Positions 24,036 to 37,379 of a stretch of 64,000 nt of DNA are shown in pieces. The notes under the pieces are model-generated. The model did not search any database. It was given only the letters and a program-made list of their open reading frames with translations, and was not told the DNA's origin. Made by a program: the position numbers and the translations under genes. Positions within the stretch are counted from its first letter, which is position 1; the number at the start of each line of letters is the position of its first letter. Source of the DNA: Acanthosepion lycidas (lineage: Eukaryota > Mollusca > Cephalopoda > Sepiida > Sepiidae); assembly GCA_963932145.1 (NCBI GenBank), contig OZ010599.1, positions 44,276,844 to 44,340,843 on the forward strand, in the 5' to 3' direction.

Positions 24036-27000
24036 AGAAAGAAATTGCAGGAATATGTGAAAGAGAGAAGAAAAGAAAAAGTGAAGGAAATATAAAAAAG
24101 AAGGAATTGCAGGAAGATGTGAAAGAGAGAAGAAAAGAAAAAGTGAAGTAAATATAAAAATGAAGGAATTGCAGGAAGATGTGAAAGAGAGAAGAAAAGA
24201 TAAAATGAAGGAAATATAAAAAAAAGGAATTACAGGAAGTTGTGTAACAGAAAAAAACGAAAAACTGAAGGAAATATTAAAATTAAAGAATTACAGGAAG
24301 ATGTGAAACAGAGAAAAAAAGAAAAAATGAAGGAAATATATGAAAGATGTAATTGCAGGAAGATGTGAAAGAGGGATAAAAATGAAGGAAATACAAAAAA
24401 AGAATTAATTGCAGGAAGATGTGAAAGAGAGAAAAAAAGAAAAAGTAAAGGAAATATAAAAATGAAGGAATTGCAGGAAGATGTGAAAGAGAGAAGAAAA
24501 GAAAAAATGAAAGAAATATAAAAAAGAAAGAAATTGCAGGAAGATGTGAAAGAGAGAAGAAAAGAAAAAGTGAAGGAAATATAATAAAGGAGGTCTTGGA
24601 GGAAGATGTGAAAGGAGGAGAAGAGATAGATAAAATGAAGCAAATATAAAAATGAAGGAATTGCAGGAAGATGTGAAAGAGAGAAGAAAAGAAATAGTGA
24701 AAGAAATATAAAAAAGAAGGAATTGCAGGAAGATGTGAAAGAGAGAAGAAAAGAAAAAGTGAAGGAAATATACAAAAGGAGGATATGCAGGAAGATGGGC
24801 AAGAGAGAAGAAAAGAAAAATAGAAGGAAATATAAAAAAGAAAGAAATTCCAGCATTTTGTGAAAGAGAGAAAAAAGATAAAATGAAAGAAATATAAAAA
24901 AGAAAGAAATTGCAGGAAGATGTGAAAGAGAGAAGAAAAGAAAAAGTGAAGGAAATATAATAAAGGAGGAATTGCAGGAAGATTTGAAAGAGTGAAGAAA
25001 AGAAAAAGTGAAGGAAATATAAAAAAGAAGGAATTGCAGGAAGATGTGAAAGAGAAAAGAAAAAAAAATAGAAGGAAATATAAAAAAGAAAGAAATTGCA
25101 GGAAGATGTGAAAGAGAGAAGAAACGAAAAAGTGAAGGAAATATAATAAAGGAGGAATTGCAGGAAGATGTGAAAGAGTGAAAAAAAGAAAAAGTGAAGG
25201 AAATATAATAAAGGAGGAATTGCAGGAAGATATGAAAGAGTGAAGAAAAGAAAAAGTGAAGGAAATATAAAAAAGAAGGAATTGCAAGCAGATGTGAAAG
25301 AGAGAAGAAAAGAAAAAGTGAAGGAAATATAAAAAAGAGGAATTGTAGGAAGATATGAAAGAGAGAAGAAAAGAAAAGTGAAGGAAATATAAAAAAGAAG
25401 GAATTGCAGGAAGATGTGAAAGAGAGAAGAAAAGAAAAATTAAAAGAAATATAAAAAAGCAGGAATTGCAGGAAGATGTGAAAGAGAGTAGAAAAGATAA
25501 AATGAAGGAAATATAAAAAAGAAGGAATTGCAGGAAGATGTGAAAGAGAGAAGAAAAGAAAAAGTGAAGGAAATATACAAAAGGAGGATTTGCAGGAAGA
25601 TATGAAAGAGAGAAGAAAAGATAAAATGAAGGAAATATAAAAAAGAAGGAATTGCAGGAAGATGTGTAACAGAGAAAACAAAAAACAGAAGGAAATAATA
25701 AAATGAAAGAATTGCAGTAAGATGTGTAACAGAGAAAAAAAATGAAGGAAATATATGAAAGATGTAATTGCAGGGAGATGTGAAAGAGAGAAAAACAGAA
25801 AAAGTGAAGGAAATATAAAAAAGAAGGATTTGCATGAAGATGTGAAAGAGAGAAGAAAAGAAAAAATAAAGGAAATATAAAAAAGAAAGAAATTGCAGGA
25901 AGATGTGAAAGAGAGAAAAAAGATAAAATGAAAGAAATATAAAAAAGAAAGAAATTGCAAAAAGATGTGAAAGAGAGAAGAAAAGAAAAAGTGAAGGAAA
26001 TATAAAAAAGAAGGAATTGCAGGAAGATGTGAAAGAGAGAAGAAAAGAAAAAGCGAAGGAAATATACAAAAGGAGGATTTGCAGGAAGATGGGCAAGAAA
26101 GAAAAAAAAAGTGAAGGATATACAAAAAAGAAGGAATTGCAGGAAGATGTGAAAGAGGGATAAAAAGAAAAAGTGAAGGAAATATAAAAATGAAGGAATT
26201 GCAAGAAGATGTGAAAGAGAGAAGAAAAGAAAAAATAAAGGAAATATAAAAAAGAAAGAAATTGCAAAAAGATGTGAAAGAGAGAAGAAAAGAAAAAGTG
26301 AAGGAAATATAAAAAATGAGGAATTGCAGGAAGATGTGAATGAGAGAAGAAAAGAAAAAGTGAAGGAAATATACAAAAGGAGGATTTGCAGGAAGATGGG
26401 CAAAAGAGTAAAAAAAGAAAAAGTGAAGGAAATATAAAAATGAAGCTATTGCAGGAAGATGTGAAAGAAAGAAGAAAAGATAAAATGAAGGAAATATAAA
26501 AAAGAAGGAATTGCAGGAAGATGTGTAACAGAGAAAACAAAAAACAGAAGGAAATATTAAAATGAAAGAATTGCAGTAAGATGTGTAACAGAGAAAAAAA
26601 ATGAAGGAAATATATGAAAGATGTAATTACAGGGAGATGTGAAAGAGAGAAAAACAGAAAAAGTGAAGGAAATATAAAACAGAAGGAATTGCAGGAAGAT
26701 GTGAAAGAGAGAAGAAAAGATAAAATGAAAGAAATATAAAAAAGAAAGAAATTGCAGGAATATGTGAAATAGAGAAGAAAAGAAAAATGAAGGAAATATA
26801 AAAAAGAAGGAATTGCAGGAAGATGCGAAAGAGAGAAGAAAAGAAAAAGTGAAGTAAATATAAAAATGAAGGAATTGCAGGAAGATGTGAAAGAGAGAAG
26901 AAAAGATAAAATGAAGGAAATATAAAAAAAAAGGAATTGCAGGAAGTTGTGTGACAGAAAAAAACGAAAAACTGAAGGAAATATTAAAATTAAAGAATTA

Positions 27001-30000
27001 CAGGAAGATGTGAAACAGAGAAAAAAAGAAAAAATGAAGGAAATATATGAAAGATGTAATTGCAGGAAGATGTGAAAGAGGGATAAAAATGAAGGAAATA
27101 CAAAAAAAGAATTAATTGCAGGAAGATGTGAAAGAGAGAAAAAAAGAAAAAGTAAAGGAAATATAAAAATGAAGGAATTGCAGGAAGATGTGAAAGAGAG
27201 AAGAAAAGAAAAAATGAAAGAAATATAAAAAAGAAAGAAATTGCAGGAAGATGTGAAAGAGAGAAGAAAAGAAAAAGTTAAGGAAATATAATAAAGGAGG
27301 TCTTGGAGGAAGATGTGAAAGGAGGAGAAGAGATAGATAAAATGAAGCAAATATAAAAATGAAGGAATTGCAGGAAGATGTGAAAGAGAGAAGAAAAGAA
27401 ATAGTGAAAGAAATATAAAAAAGAAGGAATTGCAGGAAGATGTGAAAGAGAGAAGAAAAGAAAAAGTGAAGGAAATATACAAAAGGAGGATATGCAGGAA
27501 GATGGGCAAGAGAGAAGAAAAGAAAAATAGAAGGAAATATAAAAAAGAAACAAATTCCAGCATTTTGTGAAAGAGAGAAAAAAGATAAAATGAAAGAAAT
27601 ATAAAAAAGAAAGAAATTGCAGGAAGATGTGAAAGAGAGAAGAAAAGAAAAAGTGAAGGAAATATAATAAAGGAGGAATTGCAGGAAGATTTGAAAGAGT
27701 GAAGAAAAGAAAAAGTGAAGGAAATATAAAAAAGAAGGAATTGCAGGAAGATGTGAAAGAGAAAAGAAAAAAAAATAGAAGGAAATATAAAAAAGAAAGA
27801 AATTGCAGGAAGATGTGAAAGAGAGAAGAAACGAAAAAGTGAAGGAAATATAATAAAGGAGAAATTGCAGGAAGATGTGAAAGAGTGAAGAAAAGAAAAA
27901 GTGAAGGAAATATAAAAAAGAAGGAATTGCAGGAAGATGTGAAAGAGAGAAGAAAAGAAAAATAGAAGGAAATATAAAAAAGAAAGAAATTGCAGGAAGA
28001 TGTGGAAGAGAGAAGAAAAGATAAAATGAAGGAAATATAAAAAAGAAGGAATTGCAGGAAGATATGAAAGAGTGAAGAAAAGAAAAAGTGAAGGAAATAT
28101 ACAAAAGGAGGATTTGCAGGAAGATGTGAAAGAGAGAAGAAAAGATAAAATGAAAGAAATATAAAAAAGAAAGAAATTGTAGGAACATGTGAAAGAGAGA
28201 AGAAAAGAAAAAGTGAAGGAAATATAATAAAGGAGGAATTGCAGGAAGATGTGAAAGAGTGAAGAAAAGAAAAAGTGAAGGAAATATAAAAAAGAAGGAA
28301 TTGCAGGAAGATGTGAAAGAGAGAAGAAAAGAAAAATAGAAGGAAATATAAAAAAGAAAGAAATTGCAGGAAGATGTGAAAGAGAGAAGAAAAGAAATAG
28401 TGAAGGAAATATAATAAAGGAGGAATTGCAGGAAGATATGAAAGAGTGAAGAAAAGAAAAAGTGAAGGAAATATAAAAAAGAAGGAATTGCAAGCAGATG
28501 TGAAAGAGAGAAGAAAAGAAAAAGTGAAGGAAATATAAAAAAGAGGAATTGTAGGAAGATATGAAAGAGAGAAGAAAAGAAAAGTGAAGGAAATATAAAA
28601 AAGAAGGAATTGCAGGAAGATGTGAAAGAGAGAAGAAAAGAAAAATTAAAAGAAATATAAAAAAGCAGGAATTGCAGGAAGATGTGAAAGAGAGAAGAAA
28701 AGATAAAATGAAGGAAATATAAAAAAGAAGCAATTGCAGGAAGATGTGAAAGAGAGAAGAAAAGAAAAAGTGAAGGAAATATACAAAAGGAGGATTTGCA
28801 GGAAGATATGAAAGAGAGAAGAAAAGATAAAATGAAGGAAATATAAAAAAGAAGGAATTGCAGGAAGATGTGTAACAGAGAAAACAAAAAACAGAAGGAA
28901 ATAATAAAATGAAAGAATTGCAGTAAGATGTGTAACAGAGAAAAAAAATGAAGGAAATATATGAAAGATGTAATTGCAGGGAGATGTGAAAGAGAGAAAA
29001 ACAGAAAAAGTGAAGGAAATATAAAAAAGAAGGATTTGCATGAAGATGTGAAAGAGAGAAGAAAAGAAAAAATAAAGGAAATATAAAAAAGAAAGAAATT
29101 GCAGGAAGATGTGAAAGAGAGAAAAAAGATAAAATGAAAGAAATATAAAAAAGAAAGAAATTGCAAAAAGATGTGAAAGAGAGAAGAAAAGATAAAATGA
29201 AGGAAATATAAAAAAGAAGGAATTGCAGGAAGATGTGAAAGAGAGAAGAAAAGAAAAAGCGAAGGAAATATACAAAAGGAGGATTTGCAGGAGGATGGGC
29301 AAGAAAGAAAAAAAAGAAAAAGTGAAGGAAATATAAAAATGAAGCTATTGCAGGAAGATGTGAAAGAGAGAAAAAAAAAGTGAAGGATATACAAAAAAGA
29401 AGGAATTGCAGGAAGATGTGAAAGAGGGATAAAAAGAAAAAGTGAAGGAAATATAAAAATGAAGGAATTGCAAGAAGATGTGAAAGAGAGAAGAAAAGAA
29501 AAAATAAAGGAAATATAAAAAAGAAAGACATTGCAAAAAGATGTGAAAGAGAGAAGAAAAGAAAAAGTGAAGGAAATATAAAAAATGAGGAATTGCAGGA
29601 AGATGTGAAAGAGAGAAGAAAAGAAAAAGTGAAGGAAATATACAAAAGGAGGATTTGCAGGAAGATGGGCAAAAGAGTAAAAAAAGAAAAAGTGAAGGAA
29701 ATATAAAAATGAAGCTATTGCAGGAAGATGTGAAAGAGAGAAGAAAAGAAAAAGTGAAGGAAATATAAAAAAGAAGGAATTGCAGGAAGATATGAAAGAG
29801 AGAAGAAAAGAAAAAGTGAAAGAAATATAAAAAAGAAGGAATTGCAGGAAGATGTAAAAGAGAGAAGAAAAGATAAAATGAAGGAAATATAAAAAAGAAG
29901 GAATTGCAGGAAGATGTGTAACAGAGAAAACAAAAAACAGAAGGAAATATTAAAATGAAAGAATTGCAGTAAGATGTGAAACAGAGAAAAAAAATGAAGG

Positions 30001-33000
30001 AAATATATGAAAGATGTAATTGCAGGGAGATGTGAAAGTTAGAAAAACAGAAAAAGTGAAGGAAATATAAAAAAGAAGGATTTGCATGAAGATGTGAAAG
30101 AGAGAAGAAAAGAAAATATAAAGGAAATATAAAAAAGAAAGAAATGGCAGGAAGATGTGAAAGAGAGAAGAAAAGAAAAAGTGAAGGAAATATAAAAAAG
30201 AAGGAATTGCAGGAAGATGTGAAAGAGAGAAGAAAAGAAAAAGTGAAGTAAATATAAAAATGAAGGAATTGCAGGAAGATGTGAAAGAGAGAAAAAAAGT
30301 GAAGGAAATACAAAAATGAAGGAATTGCAGGAAGATGTGAAAGAGAGAAGAAAAGATAAAATGAAGGAAATATAAAAAAAAAGGAATTGCAGGAAGTTGT
30401 GTAACAGAAAAAAACGAAAAAATGAAGGAAATATATGAAAGATGTAATTGCAGGAAGATGTGAAAGAGGGATAAAAATGAAGGAAATACAAAAAAAGAAT
30501 TAATTGCAGGAAGATGTGAAAGAGAGAAAAAAAGAAAAAGTAAAGGAAATATAAAAAAGAAGGAATTGCAGGAAGATGTGAAAGAGAGAAGAAAAAAAAA
30601 TAGAAGGAAATATAAAAAAGAAAGAAATTGCAGGAAGATGTGTAAGAGAGAAGAAAAGAAAAATGAAGGAAATATAATAAAGGAGGAATTGCAGGAAGAT
30701 GTGAAAGAGTGAAGAAAAGAAAAAGTGAAGGAAATATAAAAAAGAAGGAATTGCAGGAAGATGTGAAAGAGAGAAGAAAAAAAAATAGAAGGAAATATAA
30801 AAAAGAAGGAATTGCAGGAAGATGTAAAAGAGAGAAGAAAAGAAAAAGTGAAGGAAATATACAAAAGGAGGATTTGCAGGAAGATGTGAAAGAGAGAAGA
30901 AAAGATAAAATGAAGGAAATATAAAAAAGAAGGAATTGCAGGAAGATGTGTAACAGTGAAAACAAAAAACAGAAGGAAATATTAAAATGAAAGAATTGCA
31001 GTAAGATGTGAAACAGAGAAAAAAAATGAAGGAAATATTTGAAAGATGTAATTGCAGGGAGATGTCAAAGAGAGAAAAACAGAAAAAGTGAAGGAAATAT
31101 AAAAAAGAAGGATTTGCATGAAGATGTGAAAGAGAGAAGAAAAGAAAAAATAAAGGAAATAAAAAAAAGAAAGAAATTGCAGGAAGATGTGAAAGAGAGA
31201 AAAAAGATAAAATGAAAGAAATATAAAAAAGAAAGAAATTGCAAAAAGATGTGAAAGAGAGAAGAAAATAAAAAGTGAAGGAAATATAAAAAATGAGGAA
31301 TTGCAGGAAGATGTGAAAGAGACAAGAAAAGAAAAAGTGAAAGAAATATAAAAACGAAGGAATTGCAGGAGGATGTGAAAGAGAGAAGAAAAGATAAAAT
31401 GAAGGAAATATAAAAAAGAAGGAATTGCAGGAAGATGTGAAAGAGAGAAGAAAAGAAAAAGCGAAGGAAATATACAAAAGGAGGATTTGCAGGAAGATGG
31501 GCAAGAAAGAAAAAAAAAGAAAAAGTGAAGGAAATATAAAAATGAAGCTATTGCAGGAAGATGTGAAAGAGAGAAAAAAAAAGTGAAGGATATACAAAAA
31601 AGAAGGAATTGCAGGAAGATGTGAAAGAGGGATAAAAAGAAAAAGTGAAGGAAATATAAAAATGAAGGAATTGCAAGAAGATGTGAAAGAGAGAAGAAAA
31701 GAAAAAATAATGGAAATATAAAAAAGAAAGACATTGCAAAAAGATGTGAAAGAGAGAAGAAAAGAAAAAGTGAAGGAAATATAAAAAATGAGGAATTGCA
31801 GGAAGATGTGAAAGAGAGAAGAAAAGAAAAAGTGAAAGAAATATAAAAACGAAGGAATTGCAGGAAGATGTGAAAGAGAGAAGAAAAGATAAAATGAAGG
31901 AAATATAAAAAAGAAGGAATTGCAGGAATATGTGAAAGAGAGAAGAAAAGAAAAAGTGAAGGAAATATAAAAATGAAGGAATTGCAGGAAGATGTGAAAG
32001 AGAGAAGAAAAGAAAAAGTGAAGGAAATATACAAAAGGAGGATTTGCAGGAAGATGGGCAAAAGAGTAAAAAAAGAAAAAGTGAAGGAAATATAAAAATG
32101 AAGCTATTGCAGGAAGATGTGAAAGACAGAAGAAAAGAAAAAGTGAAGGAAATATAAAAAAGAAGGAATTGCAGGAAGATATGAAAGAGAGAAGAAAAGA
32201 AAAAGTGAAAGAAATATAAAAAAGAAGGAATTGCAGGAAGATGTAAAAGAGAGAAGAAAAGATAAAATGAAGGAAATATAAAAAAGAAGGAATTGCAGTA
32301 AGATGTGAAACAGAGAAAAAAAATGAAGGAAATATTTGAAAGATGTAATTGCAGGGAGATGTGAAAGAGAGAAAAACAGAAAAAGTGAAGGAAATATAAA
32401 AAAGAAGGATTTGCATGAAGATGTGAAAGAGAGAAGAAAAGAAAAAATAAAGGAAATATAAAAAAGAAAGAAATGGCAGGAAGATGTGAAAGAGAGAAAA
32501 AAGATAAAATGAAAGAAATATAAAAAAGAAAAAATTGCAGGAATATGTGAAAGAGAGAAGAAAAGAAAAAGTGAAGGAAATATAAAAAAGAAGGAATTGC
32601 AGGAAGATGTGAAAGAGAGAAGAAAAGAAAAAGTGAAGTAAATATAAAAATGAAGGAATTGCAGGAAGATGTGAAAGAGAGAAGAAAAGATAAAATGAAG
32701 CAAATATAAAAAAAAAGGAATTGCAGGAAGTTGTGTTACAGAAAAAAACGAAAAACTGAAGGAAATATTAAAATTAAAGAATTACAGGAAGATGTGAAAC
32801 AGAGAAAAAAAGAAAAAATGAAGGAAATATATGAAAGATGTAATTGCAGGAAGATGTGAAAGAGGGATAAAAATGAAGGAAATACAAAAAAAGAATTAAT
32901 TGCAGGAAGATGTGAAAGAGAGAAAAAATGAAAAAGTAAAGGAAATATAAAAATGAAGGAATTGCAGGAAGATGTGAAAGAGAGAAGAAAAGAAAAAAAG

Positions 33001-35339
33001 AAAGAAATATAAAAAAGAAAGAAATTGCAGGAAGATGTGAAAGAGAGAAGAAAAGAAAAAGTGAAGGAAATATAATAAAGGAGGTCTTGGAGGAAGATGT
33101 GAAAGAGAGAAGAAAAGATAAAATGAAGCAAATATAAAAATGAAGGAATTGCAGGAAATGTGAAAGAGAGAAGAAAAGAAAAAGTGAAAGAAATATAAAA
33201 AAGAAGGAATTGCAGGAAGATGTGAAAGAGAGAAGAAAAGAAAAAGTGAAGGAAATATACAAAAGGAGGATTTGCAGGAAGATGGGCAAGAGAGAAAAAA
33301 AAAGAAAAAGTGAAGGAAATATAAAAATGAAGCTATTGCAGGAAGATGTGAAAGAGAGAAAAAAAGTGAAGGATATACAAAAAAGAAGGAATTGCAGGAA
33401 GATGTGAAAGAGGGATAAAAAGAAAAAGTGAAGGAAATATAAAAATGAAGGAATTGCAGGAAGATGTGAAAGAGAGAAGAAAAGAAAAAATGAAAGAAAT
33501 ATAAAAAAGAGAGAAATTGCAGGAAGATGTGAAAGAGAGAAGAAAAGAAAAAATGAAGGAAATATAAAAAAGGAGGAATTGCAGAAAGATGTGAAAGAGA
33601 GAAGAAAAGAAAAAGTGAAGGAAATATACAAAAGGAGGATTTGCAGGAAGATGGGCAAGTGAGAAAAAAAAAGAAAAAGTGAAGGAAATATAAAAATGAA
33701 GCTATTGCAGGAAGATGTGAAAGAGAGAAAAACGTGAAGGAAATACAAAAAAGAAGGAATTGCAGGAAGATGTGAAAGAGAGAAGAAAAGAAAAAGTGAA
33801 GTAAATATAAAAAAGATGGAATTGCAGGAAGATGTGAAAGAGAGAAGAAAAGAAAAATAGAAGGAAATATAAAAAAGAAAGAAATTCCAGGATTTTGTGA
33901 AAGAGAGAAAAAAGATAAAATGAAAGAAATATAAAAAAGAAAGAAATTGCAGGAAGATGTGAAAGAGAGAAGAAAAGAAAAAGTGAAGGAAATATAATAA
34001 AGGAGGAATTGCAGGAAGATTTGAAAGAGTGAAGAAAAGAAAAAGTGAAGGAAATATAAAAAAGAAGGAATTGCAGGAAGATGTGAAAGAGAGAAGAAAA
34101 AAAAAATAGAAGGAAATATAAAAAAGAAAGAAATTGCAGGAAGATGTGAAAGAGAGAAGAAAAGAAAAAGTGAAGGAAATATAATAAAGGAGGAATTGCA
34201 GGAAGATTTGAAAGAGTGAAGAAAAGAAAAAGTGAAGGAAATATAAAAAAGAAGGAATTGCAGGAAGATGTGAAAGAGAGAAGAAAAGAAAAATAGAAGG
34301 AAATATAAAAAAGAAAGAAATTGCAGGAAGATGTGAAAGAGAGAAGAAAAGATAAAATGAAGGAAATATAAAAAAGAAGGAATTGCAGAAAGATGTGAAA
34401 GAGAGAAGAAAAGAAAAAGTGAAGGAAATATACAAAAGGAGGATTTGCAGGAAGATAGGCAAGAGAGAAAAAAAAAGAAAAAGTGAAGGAAATATAAAAA
34501 TGAAGCTATTGCAGGAAGATGTGAAAGAGAGAAAAACGTGAAGGAAATACAAAAAAGAAGGAATTGCAGGAAGATGTGAAAGAGAAAAAAAAAAGAAAAC
34601 GTGAAGGAAATATAAAAATGAAGGATTTGCAGGAAGATGTGAAAGAGAGAACAAAAAAGTGAAGCAAAAAAAAATAGAAGGAATTGCAAGAAGATGAGAA
34701 AGACAGAAGAAAAGAAAAAGTGAAGGAAATATAAAAATGAAAGAATTACAGGAAGATGTGAAACAGAGAAAAAAATAAAAAATAAAGGAAATATATGAAA
34801 GATGTAATTGCAGGATGATGTGAAAGAGAGAAGAAAAGAGAAATTGAAGGAAATATAAAAAAGATGGAATTGCAGGAAGATGTGAAAGAGAGAAGAAAAG
34901 AAAAAATGAATGAAATATAAAAAAGAAAGAATTGCAGGAAGATGTGAAAGAGAGAAGAAAAGAAAGAGTGAAGGAAATATAAAAAAAGAAGGAATTGCAG
35001 GAAGATGTGAAAGAGAGAAGAAAAGAATAAATGAATGAAATATAAAAAAGAAGGAATTGCAGGAAGATGTGAAAGAGAGAGAAAAAAAAGTGAAGGAAAT
35101 ATAAAATAGAAGTAATTGCAGGAAGATGTGAACGAGAGAAGAAAAGAAAAAGTGAAGGAAATATAAAAAAAAAGAATTCCAGGAAGATGTGAAAGAGAGA
35201 AGAAAAGAGAAAATGAAGGAAACGCTCATCTATAAAAACACATATGAGAAAGACAGTATACACATTGCGTATTCTTTATTTTAGCTTTCTGTTGAATTCT
35301 GATCCATATTTGATCTACATTTGACTCCAAATTCGCAAT

Positions 35340-35950
35340 TTTACTCAGTATTACTCAAGGGCGCGCATGTTCATCGTGACAGGTGAAAATTCAGGGACTG
35401 CTCTGTGATGATGAAATGTCATAAGTTTAATCTTTGAAGCATTGAATGTGACTAGCCAGTTTCCTCCCCCACCCCACTGAGCTGTTAAAGCTAGGTCAGG
35501 AAAGAGATCAATTGCCAAGCTCTGGTCATCTAGAATTTTGGAGGTACACTCATATACCATTGTATCATCAGCATAAATATTCATAAATGACTGGAGTATA
35601 CTCTTAAGCATATCACTTATGTAAAGTAGAAACAGAGGTGGGTTGAGAAGTGAGCCTTGGGGGATGCCTGTATTGATCACTTGGACCTTAGAGGACTGGC
35701 CATTAACAACTATCTTCAGGGACTTACACATTAGGAAAGACTTTATATTTGAAAAGACTCTTCCAGGGATGCCATAGCCAGAGATCTTGTACAGTAATTC
35801 TCTAACGTCACACGAAGTCAAATGTCTTTGAAATATCTTTAATGCAATTGTTCTTGAGATGTACTTTTTGTCTAGTGCCTCACTGATTCCATGAATAATG
35901 ACAGAATATCAGCAATGGACTGAGTTTGGTTCTTGCTGATGAGTGGTTAT
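35340..35950 (-). pseudogene. LINE reverse transcriptase core fragment
   Basis: The minus frame 35821-35351 reads LLYKISGYGIPGRVF, then VINTGIPQGSLLNPPLFLLY (motif B region, PQGS), then NIYADDTMVY with YADD at 35575-35564 (motif C), then WLVTFNASKIKLMTFHHHRA. Upstream the same frame stays open to a stop at 35911-35909, and the preceding homologous text (KNQTQSIADILSLFMESV) is one frame over, so there is a frameshift near 35885. The catalytic Asp pair is intact, but the protein lacks both ends. It is a jockey/CR1-type LINE by resemblance. It starts 120 bases beyond the end of the large array. Confidence 0.85.
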
Positions 35951-36479
35951 TTTTGGCGATTACCTAAAGCTACCACCATGACCTTGATCAACCGACCTGC
36001 CAATCCACCCAATCTGGCAGGTTCAGCTTTCACATCTCAGCATCACATGATCACCAGCTCATCACCTCATAGGTGTCAATTCCAACCATGAAGAAGGGTG
36101 TATGTCAAACACCACCAATGATTAATCTGCTCCAGGCATCCTCTGACCCCATCTGTGACCTCGTCCAACCAACCAAAGAAATTAGTCAACAACAACCCTT
36201 ACACCTAATTACTTACCTTACCAACAGCAAATTAGTAACAATAATAATTTTTGCCAAATTTCAAACAACTATGTTTATATTCTGAATTTTTATGAATACA
36301 CACTTTTGAAAATGTAATCCTTGTGTGTTCCTTTCCTTTGCAACCAAAAGCTCATTATATCAGAGACCTTTTAAAAATTCTGTCAAAGGCTTTATTAGAA
36401 CTGGACAATTTCTTGCCTTTTTTTTATATCCATTCTGACATGAAAGGATATGACATTATCTAGATAGGTGACAATTACT
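35951..36479. other. Unassigned spacer between opposed LINE pieces
   Basis: C-rich stretches (36000-36230) with no recognised coding motif. It could be LINE untranslated sequence or unrelated. Confidence 0.35.
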
Positions 36480-36965
36480 ACTTCAGTATGTACCTGACTT
36501 CTCATGCTATCCTCCACCTTTACAAGGGCCAGATCAGGCTTAAAATAGAATACAATTGCCATGTATGGGCAGGATCTCTGCCCAGTCTTCCCTTTCCAGT
36601 CTCGATAGTCCAACAGTGTTTCTGCATCCTTGTGGTTGACAAATTATTTTCTACCTACAACCACTTTCTCACAGACGAAATGTCTCAAACCTCTCGCTAC
36701 TCTATCGATAAAATACTCATATGAACTACATTTCTTAACTCCACCAGTTCTAACCTTCATGGCTAAGACCTGCCATGTTATGTATATTGTAGCAAACTAC
36801 TTTTCCCTTTCTATTCGATTTGTGAGATGAAAGTTCCACTTGAGCAACTTCTTTGAGAAAACTGTTGATCTATGAAACTGATGACCAAGAGAGTGTTTTT
36901 TCAATCACTACAATCTTAACTTATTCAAGTCTAGAGTCAACTATTATTTTCCCAATATCTCCCCA
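36480..36965 (+). pseudogene. LINE C-terminal (post-RT) fragment
   Basis: Frames 36488-36724 and 36630-36830 (+) read LYKGQIRLKIEYNCHVWAG, FSTYNHFLTDEMSQTSRYS, then HFLTPPVLTFMAKTCH and finally NHYNLNLFKSRVNYY. These are the ordered segments of the region after the RT in jockey/CR1-like LINEs (LYK.QIRP.MEY..H.WAG, then FKSRVN near the end). Frameshifts and stops are present. It points opposite to the RT core at 35340-35950, which belongs to a similar family. Confidence 0.78.
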
Positions 36966-37262
36966 TAAACTGTACTTCTTACTCTGTAACTCTCTACCTC
37001 AAGAGGATTCCGGGTCTTATGCAGAGTAAACATCACTGTAAAAAAAAAATCAAACTTTGAACCACTTTCAACTTTGTGATACTTTTGATTTTGTGTAGCT
37101 TGATAAAGAAAGATATTTTTTTGTAAATTTGACCTCCATGTCAAAATGCTCTGTGGCCTTTGCAAAGGAGAATATTATTGCAGGAGGGCTGCTTCTGAAT
37201 GAGTCACTAGAGCTGTATCATCTGTGAACAGGAGATATCTGATCAATTACACTGAAACTTTA
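36966..37262 (-). pseudogene. LINE RT fragment with FTDD (second family)
   Basis: On the minus strand the sequence reads RYLLFTDDTALVTHSEAALL with FTDD at 37228-37217, followed after a stop and frame change by LQKNIFLYQATQNQKYHK. The same order is seen at 39833-40535 (RDMLFADD...LTISLKKTN), so both belong to one family. The FADD box is mutated to FTDD, and the copy is short and dead. Confidence 0.7.
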
Positions 37263-37379
37263 CTATTGACTAGAGATGATTTATTTAGAACAGATTGCCA
37301 TTTCTGCATGTGTAGATGTGTAGTATGATGTGATGGATGACAACTTGTAATGAGAAAATGGAGAATCAATCTTGAATTT

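Larger units (their letters stand above)
12650..35222. repeat. 22.6-kb minisatellite array, unit about 62 bp, purine-rich + strand
   Basis: A unit of about 62 bp (variants roughly 54-64) repeats without interruption for some 360 copies. Its conserved core is TTGCAGGAAGATGTGAAAGA, followed by an A/G-rich stretch and GTGAAGGAAATATAAAAA. Marker spacing confirms the period: TGCAGG at 13391 and 13453. Rare variants define higher-order blocks. GAAGTTGTGT occurs only at about 16711, 19537, 21941, 24236, 26943, 30393 and 32727, spaced 2.3-3.4 kb. The variant is absent from 12.65-16.7 kb, which is arranged differently. The + strand is overwhelmingly purine. Long minus-strand open frames (up to 1410 codons, rich in Phe, Ser and Leu) overlap in all frames and are a composition effect. 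The edges are abrupt, and no other element interrupts the array. Confidence 0.95.

Noticed and set aside
12650..35222. Possible CRISPR-like array because of regular repeats
   Set aside because: There are no unique spacers between repeats and the context is eukaryotic; it is a plain tandem array.
13128..35229. Dozens of minus-strand open frames up to 1410 codons in the 62-bp array
   Set aside because: Overlapping frames are open in all three phases, translations are periodic and low in complexity, and the + strand simply lacks stop complements. No conserved domain or single preferred frame.
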